Positions 57,387-64,000 of a stretch of 64,000 bases of DNA are shown here, piece by piece. The DNA comes from Gigaspora margarita (lineage: Eukaryota; Glomeromycota; Glomeromycetes; Diversisporales; Gigasporaceae). The stretch covers positions 478,958-542,957 of the forward strand of contig WTPW01000063.1 in assembly GCA_009809945.1 (NCBI GenBank). The letters run 5' to 3'. The notes beneath the pieces were generated by a model, which saw only the letters and a program-made list of their open reading frames with translations, made no database searches and was not told the DNA's origin. The position numbers were made by a program, and so were the translations under genes. Position 1 is the stretch's first letter. Each line of letters opens with the position of its first letter.

Positions 57387-58462
57387 GCACAAACGATTGG
57401 ATATATAATTCAGAAATTAATGACAATCTGAAAAAAAAAATATTAGTAGAAAATAAATATCAGATATCTAGGATTTCTTATGATGAATTTAAAAGCACTA
57501 AAGAGATAGGTAAAGGTGGATTTGCAACTGTATATTATGTGATAAAAGTCAACCTTAAACAGAAATTTTGCGCTTAAAAATCAAATAATTACAGTGAAGA
57601 ATTAATAAGAGAGGCAATCTTTATGAAATATTATTATTAATTATATTATTCGTTATTTCATTTGTATTAATAATATTAATATATAATTCATTTTAATAAT
57701 AAGTTAAAAGCATATTGTGATATTTTGCTTAAGAATTAAAGATTATATTCTTGTCATGAAATATGCATCATTAGTTTGTTTGCGCCAAATTCTACATCAT
57801 ATAGCCAAAACGGAATGGAAAGATAAATTAAATCTGTTACATTGTATTACGTCAGATTTTCAGATAATTCATTCTCATGATCTTGTTCATCGAGATTTAC
57901 ATAGTGGAAATATACTACAAAATAACTTTAAGAATTCATACATTGTAGATTTAGGACTTTTAACAGCTAATATTGAATTAAGTCAAATCAGATGGTATTT
58001 TTGAAATTTTACCTTACATTGCATCTGAAGTTTTGAACAAACAACCATATACTAAAGCATCAGATATTTATTCATTTGGTATAATTATGTTGGAAATTTT
58101 ATATGGTAAACCTGTAGCCTTTGTGCAAGATTCCAAATTACAATCTAAATTACAATATCAGTTCCAAGTATGCGGCGGCTTACGACCACTGTCACGAAAG
58201 TACAACAATATGCTATGTAGATTTAATGAACGAAAGTCTTTTATTAGAATGATAAAAAGCCACAAAATATAAAAAATGAAAATATGCAAATAAACATTGA
58301 TTCACTTTATAAAAGTAATTTTATTTCATTTAATAGTGCTTATCAAGGTAATTATAAAGTTTAATTAATAAAGTTTAATTTATATTTTAGCAATGTTTAA
58401 GTAATTCTTTTATAGATAGTTATTTGTATATTTTGGAAATAACGGATATTTTTGATGAATAA
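57387..58462 (+). pseudogene. protein kinase pseudogene (right block)
   Basis: Counterpart of 15281-16393 with the same broken N-lobe and missing subdomain XI. It has further damage of its own: about 40 bp missing at the start of exon 2 (LKNSTFLKCFGISRDE lost near 57735) and a frameshift near 57980, so the frame is split into 57717-58004 (HRDLHSGN, VDLGL) and 58033-58272 (KASDIYSFGIIMLEIL). The last exon still ends DIFDE at 58462. Confidence 0.8.
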
Positions 58463-60334
58463 GTGCAACCCTCAAATTTTTCAACGGAAAATAAGGAAGA
58501 ATATTATGCTTTATGATAAAATAAAATAGAAAATTACAAAGAATCCTGCAAGTTGCTTATATAACATCCTCACGTCTGATAAGCTAAAAGTTTAAATTTT
58601 CTCTTCGTTTTGATTTCAATTCATTGTATTTGTATTAAAATTTCAGTTGATTTAATAAATTTTGATCAATAAATTTTGAATTGCAATTTTTAAATGGACT
58701 CCTACTATTTATAATACAATGAACCAATTTGTTATCATGTCACTATAATACCAACAGCTGCAATGATGTTTAAATTCTAGTATATACTAAAAAATTCATT
58801 AATTACCATATAAGTNTTTANGGATTAATTGAAAAGATAAATTGCATCTTTTNTTAGAAANCATACATTCGTTTAATTATAACTNAACAATTATTTTCAG
58901 ACTTTTAATTACAAGCACTAATCAGATAAAGAATGATATATGTTTAAATATGTGTCACAATTGCATAAAATGCGAATACCTTAACNATTTAACATTCATA
59001 GGACGACTTTCGTATGATGGTTATCATCTTCAAATTAATTTACTTACTTATACAGTTTAAAGTACTTTTTTTAAAAATAACATAGAATAAAATAAACAAT
59101 AGAAAGATTTAATAAAGTGTTAGGGCTTTATTGTTGAAAAGTAACTTGAACATTAATTTTTTTAAAAAGTTATTACTTTATATTATTTATTTTTGAAAAG
59201 TCATTAACATGCCAACTTTAATAAAAAGAGAAGAGCCCTATAACTCTGACAATCTTCTCTGTATAATTTTCTTTGTTTATTATGCGTTGTTTTTGTTTTT
59301 TTTTTGAAAAAGCACTTTAATCTTTATAAATAATGTAATATTAAATTATGAAAGTCGTCCTACGAAATAAATGCATAGAAATTGAACCAATTTATCTGAA
59401 TGGCTGTATAAGAATGTTATACTTAAAAAATTAATCAAGCATAAATTCTAAATGTTCAAATCCATATTCCACAATCATTTATTACGAATCCCATTGCATT
59501 TGTCAATTATTGATTAGATTTTTCAAAAATTTTTGATTTCAAATAATTAATCGTCAATGTCTTGAAATTTCTTAATGTAAACAAATTAAATCATCCACTC
59601 GAGAGCTTTCTGCAAATTTTATTTCGCATTTATGTCCATTTATCGAATTTACTTATCACTTTTTAGAACTTTCATTGAACATTTAAACTTTAGCTTGACA
59701 ATTTTCGAAGTTTAATTGACACTATAAAGCACAACAAAAAGGTTTTTTGATAACTTTCTAACATAATAAGAAACTCCATACGCATAGAATTTATCAAATT
59801 AAGTGTTGCTTGCATTTAGGAATATTGATTCATGGTATTATAAATAAGAAAACCAAAAACATTTCATAAAAACTGCTTTTTGATTAAAAAGCTTTCTTCA
59901 AGCAATTTTATTATACAAACCACTTATAGCTAGTCCTATTAAATAAAATTAAACTACTTCGATCATTATGTGCCCAAAATAGTGTTATCTATACTAGGAA
60001 GGATTGAACATTCGAATAACTTAACGTGATTATGTGCAAATGGATTTATAAAAAAATAATTAAATTTCATCCACTGAAAAGTTTTCGAACAATGGATGTT
60101 CCATTTTTTTTTCATCATTTCAAATTTATTAAAATTGGTATACATAATCAAGTAATTTTAAAGATTGAAATCGATTTATCAACTACTAACTAATCATTGT
60201 ATTTAATTAGATAGACTATTTAGTCGATTAAAGTGATTCCTATTCTTATTGTGAGCCAACATTATTAACTAAGTTTGACTTTCACCTACTCAAAACCTGC
60301 AGGTTTTGTATAACAATTCAACCCATAGATAATA
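58463..60334. other. intergenic spacer ending in orphan upstream block (right block)
   Basis: Aligns with 16394-18240. Six unresolved bases cluster at 58816-58986. No gene; the frame at 58842-59060 is chance. Confidence 0.6.
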
Positions 60335-61195
60335 TAAAAATTTGAAGAAACTACCAAACCAAAAAGGCCAACGCCAACAAATGAAACACTGCCAAAAACA
60401 AAATCGCAAACAACACCTAACAACTGATAAATAATACATCAACGAAAGCAACACTAGTAAACATCGGCACACTAGCGAAGCGACTACAACACACCAAAAA
60501 GCAACGGTAAAACGGTGTACCAGAAAAACAATGACGCCATTAAAGCCACAGTCACCACAAGAAGACGACGACATCAACGACAACATAATGTAGAAGAAAA
60601 AAATGTTAATGCAAAAAAAAAAGAAAAAAGTAAAAGTAAAAGAAAACAAATAACCACGTCCAAATACAAAGTCAATATCAGTTTTCAGACCCAACATGCA
60701 AGACAAGACTTGTATGCAAAAAGAACGTCTAAAAAAATAAAAAAAATAATAAAGAATTAGTAAAGAAATTAAAAAAAATACCTTACATGAAAAGAATCAC
60801 GCAAACGCAAAGCCATTTTATAAGAATGCCAGAAAATATGCAAGACCACTCCATAAGAATACAAAAAAGCACACGAAGCAACACGAAAGAACATTTCATA
60901 ATAATACCGACAAACACGCTAGAGAAACGTGCAAGATTAACCCATAATAATACCGAAGAAACACGAAAGACCACTTCACTAAACGTCGAAGAAACATAGG
61001 TTGTTGAACCCAGAAAGGTAAAACCAGCGATGACACCAACGATGAAGCCAACAATGACGGCATCAAAACTAAAAAGCAAAGCTAAAAAAAAATTAGCGAA
61101 GAAACAAAAAAATAATGATTATCATTGACCAAAAACTAAATATGAAAAAAATTAAAAAGTTAAATAGAAAAAAAATATACGAAAAAATACTAAAA
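60335..61195. repeat. dispersed A-rich repeat, copy 3
   Basis: Homologous to 18245-19127, slightly richer in CG (CACGAAGCAACACGAAAG, CACGCTAGAGAAACGTG), so probably less decayed by C-to-T change than the left copy. It shows the same loose 45-bp internal period. Confidence 0.65.
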
Positions 61196-61440
61196 AATTA
61201 AGTATCTGTTGAATCTGTAAACGTGGTATACAGGTGGAATTTAATTGGACAATCTGGTGTCATTAATGTTAGTTTTAAAAGATTATTAAAACATACAATA
61301 CAAGTTGGACTACATGGCGTAAGTAGCGAGGCGTCAACTTCCATTTACCTGGTCGTCAGTTCGAAACCCGCGAGGTCGTGTTGATATTTTTTTGATATAA
61401 TTTTCAGTCAACCAATTAAGGCTAGGGTGTAGATCATTTT
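61196..61440 (+). repeat. tRNA-like dispersed repeat segment, best copy
   Basis: CTACATGGCGTAAGTAG (61310-61326) forms a D-stem-like hairpin with an A-box-like core. CAGTTCGAAACC (61357-61368) is B-box-like, 44 bp further, the spacing of real tRNA genes. No convincing acceptor stem is found, so this is a tRNA-derived or tRNA-mimicking repeat and not a tRNA gene. It ends CAACCAATTAAGGCTAGGGT. Confidence 0.6.
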
Positions 61441-61753
61441 GAAATTTTAGGCCGGCATCTTTGTCTGTGCCTAGCCTACATAAGCAATCATATCGGCTGA
61501 TTTTTAGAATACCCTAAAAATTTTGGGGTTCAAATACTGTTCAAATAATATACTGTATATATAATGATCTGCATATATTAATAGTTATGCAATTTATCTT
61601 TTATATATACAATCAATTTCACAGTTTGTCGTCCTTTTGGAGTTGGCGTGGGCTTTGTTGAATGAAGTATTTGACTTAGGTTGATAAATACAGTTTTGAA
61701 GTTTTTTTATTTATTTTTTTTTATCTCTTACTAACTTTTCTTTTCTTATATAG
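61441..61753. other. unique sequence beyond the duplicated block, no gene
   Basis: Homology with the left block stops here. Nothing recognisable apart from a short hairpin, GTATATA...TATATAC-like, near 61555. Confidence 0.4.
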
Positions 61754-62762
61754 ATTTGAGTTTTGCCAAAGCACGAATCAGCACAGATTATAGTTAGGAC
61801 CAGAACTAAAAGGTTAAGTACCAGACTCTATTAAGTTTTTTTTTTGGTTCTCGTTCGTGACTAACTTTTTGTTTTTTATTATAAATTTGAAATTCGTAAA
61901 ATGACTCTGGGTGGAATTGAATCATTGACTTTGGTATAAAGAGATAAATAATGTTCTTTGTCTCAATTCTATATTTTTTATTTTTTATTTATAACTAAAG
62001 TTTTTTTTTGGCTTGCAGATTTGTGCTTCGCTAGTGTAATGGAAATATAGTGAACACAAATTAAATCTGGAAAGAGAAAATGATCTTGGAAAGAACTTAG
62101 GAACTGCCTATTGGTAAGTGCTAGTTTTTAGTTTCTTGATTTCATATTCAAAATTTTTTTCCCATTACTACCGCTTTTTCTTTTAGATTTCAATGAAGAA
62201 TGTGAAGTAACACCAGAAAACACAAATTGACACCAATGGTTTGGAAGAACCCAAATAACTGATTTAGCGGTAAGTACCAGTTTTGGGCTCTCTTTTTTGT
62301 TGTTATTTTTTTGGTTTTTTTTTAGTTTTTGCTTTTTTTTTACTAATCTTTCTTTAGATTCGCAAGGAATATGTAAATTGAAACCGGGAAGGGCAATTTA
62401 GGCCTGGAATGAACTTAGAATCCTCTTACTAGTAAGTACTAGTTTGGGGTTTCTTGTTTTATGCACAATTTTATTAATAGCATTTCTCTTTTAGCTTTCG
62501 CCAAAAAATGTGAATTAACGCCGGAGAACATGAAGTGATATCAAAAAATATGAATTAACACTAGGAAGAATGATTTGGGCTTGGAAGAAACCTGAGACTG
62601 GTCTAATAGTTTCTGGTTTCTCTTTTTTGTTTTATGTTTATTTTTTCCTCTTACTAACACATTTTTTTAGTTTTTGCTAGAAAACACGAATTAAGACTAG
62701 GGACGACAATGCGAGCTTGAGGTTCTTATAATTCGACAAAGAGACTAAAAGGTTTTACAGTA
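61754..62762 (+). repeat. tandem array of exon-like modules with splice-like borders
   Basis: At least six modules at about 170-bp spacing. Each has a T-rich run ending AG (before 61754, 62019, 62187, 62358, 62495, 62671), 60-115 bases of purine-rich sequence, then GTAAGTRCYAG (62114, 62270, 62432; GTTAAGTACCAG at 61813). The exon-like parts share TTYGCYARRAAAYRTGAATT-type starts and TTGGAAGAAACYTARGA-type ends. All three frames contain stops, so it is either a non-coding spliced transcript or a decayed repeat-protein gene. The first boundaries are approximate. Confidence 0.5.
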
Positions 62763-63778
62763 ATTAGTAATAGTAGTCGTGATTGTTTAAGAGGCACAGA
62801 GTTGTAAAAATTCTGTATATATTTAATAAAATTTTTTTAAAGTAGTTTTATAAATATTTTTTTTTTATGTAATTTTTTTTCAAAATATTTCATAAAAATT
62901 TTTTGCTGTTGTAGGTTATTTTTAATTGAATTAATTGTATGAAGTTTTAACCTAATAAAGAATTTTAAAATTATGAGTTATTCAGATTTTTTTTAAGTGC
63001 AGTTAAACATCAATTATATTTATTTTTGATCCATTAAAGAGCATTTTTCCTTTGATGAATAAACATTTTAATATTTGATCAAAGATTTCACAAACAAGAA
63101 AGTTGTATATTCTATATTAAGAAATTACCAGTAGTAATGAAAAAATGAAAAAGATTTATTTAAAATTAAATGCTTGAAAGCTTTGTTATTATTTTTTTAT
63201 ATCAATTAATATAATTAATATGATGTAATATGCAATACATTGGATTTTTACAACTCTTTCCGCTGATCATTTTTACAAAAACTGAATAAACAAACAAACA
63301 TAGGTTAGGATAGTTTTAGCACTAGCAAACACACAAAATACTACTACTCAAAAAAGAAGCTCTTTAAAAAAGACCATAACCTTCATAGAACACCAAGAAA
63401 AAAGAAGAGTTCTTTCACCAAGTAGATAATAAAAAATATTTTTCGAAAAAATTTTTACAAAAACTTTTGGGGAAATTAGCTTGACCCTGAACTGCAGATC
63501 ACCAAACTAAGACGCGTACACAACAAAACACAACAACAAACAAACAAACTACACTTTCGGAAAACAAACAAAACAACAAAACAAACACGTAAAATGCCAA
63601 ATCTAGAAAAGCTTAGGGTGGTGACAGATATTACGTAATATTTTGGGGGGGAGGGGGTAAGCCCAACGTCTTACGTTACACATATATATTATATATAATT
63701 CTATATATAATATAATATATCGCTAATAAATTAAAACTTCAAGCATTAATTAAGCTTATTTAAAATATAAAAATATAT
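62763..63778. other. no gene seen
   Basis: A purine-rich, ACAAACAA-rich tract lies near 63285-63600. At 63632-63648, TATTACGTAATATTTTG, followed by a G run, matches a 17-bp word inside the TIR element near 41906; it may be the end of a transposon. TATATA palindromes follow near 63680-63720. Confidence 0.4.
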
Positions 63779-63980
63779 CGAAATAATGTATCTTTTGCTG
63801 CTGAACAAGTTTATTTAGTGCTAAGTGTTATGTTTCATTAGTAAAATTTTGCATAATGCAGAATTTTTTATATTTTTATTAGTAAAAATATAGAAAATTC
63901 TGCATTATGCAAATTCTACTAATTAATTATAAATTTTTGCTCTAAGTAAACTTGTTCAGCACCAAAAATACATTATTTCG
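63779..63980. mobile_element. 202-bp foldback MITE
   Basis: The two halves are inverse to each other almost throughout: CGAAATAATGTAT...GCTGAACAAGTTTA...TTTGCATAATGCAGAATTTT on the left and the reverse on the right, around a centre near 63880. Target duplication not resolved. Confidence 0.7.
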
Positions 63981-64000
63981 GCATATATTCTTTTAATTTT

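Noticed and set aside
61310-61380. tRNA gene
   Set aside because: A-box-like and B-box-like motifs and a D-stem are present, but no matching acceptor stem or clear anticodon arm, and four diverged copies sit in a dispersed repeat.

Overview
The window looks like nuclear DNA of an arbuscular mycorrhizal fungus close to Rhizophagus (Glomeromycotina). I base this on the very AT-rich sequence, the short GT...TAG introns of about 75-90 bp, the two gene families present (Sel1-repeat proteins and TKL-type protein kinases with a DLG in place of DFG, both known to be greatly expanded in Rhizophagus), and the density of decayed transposons. No bacterial, organellar or viral gene organisation is visible.

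The genes form repeated cassettes: a conserved upstream block, a Sel1-repeat reading frame, then a kinase reading frame starting about 0.4 kb downstream. Splice sites and reading phase allow Sel1 and kinase to be one spliced gene (Sel1 exon, a 20-nt micro-exon, three kinase exons; 812 codons plus stop). Left block (1-20.8 kb): a kinase 3' end (1-336), a degenerate Sel1/kinase pair (3.56-6.0 kb), the best preserved pair (8.83-11.82 kb), a pseudogene pair (14.1-16.4 kb) and an orphan upstream block (17.9-18.24 kb). Right block (43.25-61.44 kb) repeats the same order almost completely, so this is an 18-20 kb segmental duplication. A Sel1 N-terminal fragment and an N-lobe-less kinase (39.9-43.6 kb) lead into it.

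The spacer (20.8-39.9 kb) is nearly free of intact genes. It holds a third copy of the upstream block, split by repeats and joined to a broken membrane-protein frame (27.9-28.5 kb), a decayed Tc1/mariner-type transposase (29.9-31.1 kb, minus), gene relics at 33 and 36 kb, and many non-autonomous elements whose ends and target-site duplications can be read directly: solo LTRs at CCGN targets, hAT-like elements with 8-bp duplications, Mutator-like elements with 9-bp duplications, a TTAA-flanked element, and a dispersed repeat carrying a tRNA-like segment. Several insertions in the left block are missing from the right block, which dates them after the duplication.

The right edge (61.4-64 kb) has no gene I recognise but contains a tandem array of exon-like modules with splice-like borders and a 202-bp foldback element. 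Single-base Ns cluster in the kinase and Sel1 copies, and two occur at equivalent sites in both blocks, so the assembly here is partly a consensus of paralogues. Sequence detail in the duplicated genes should be read with that in mind.
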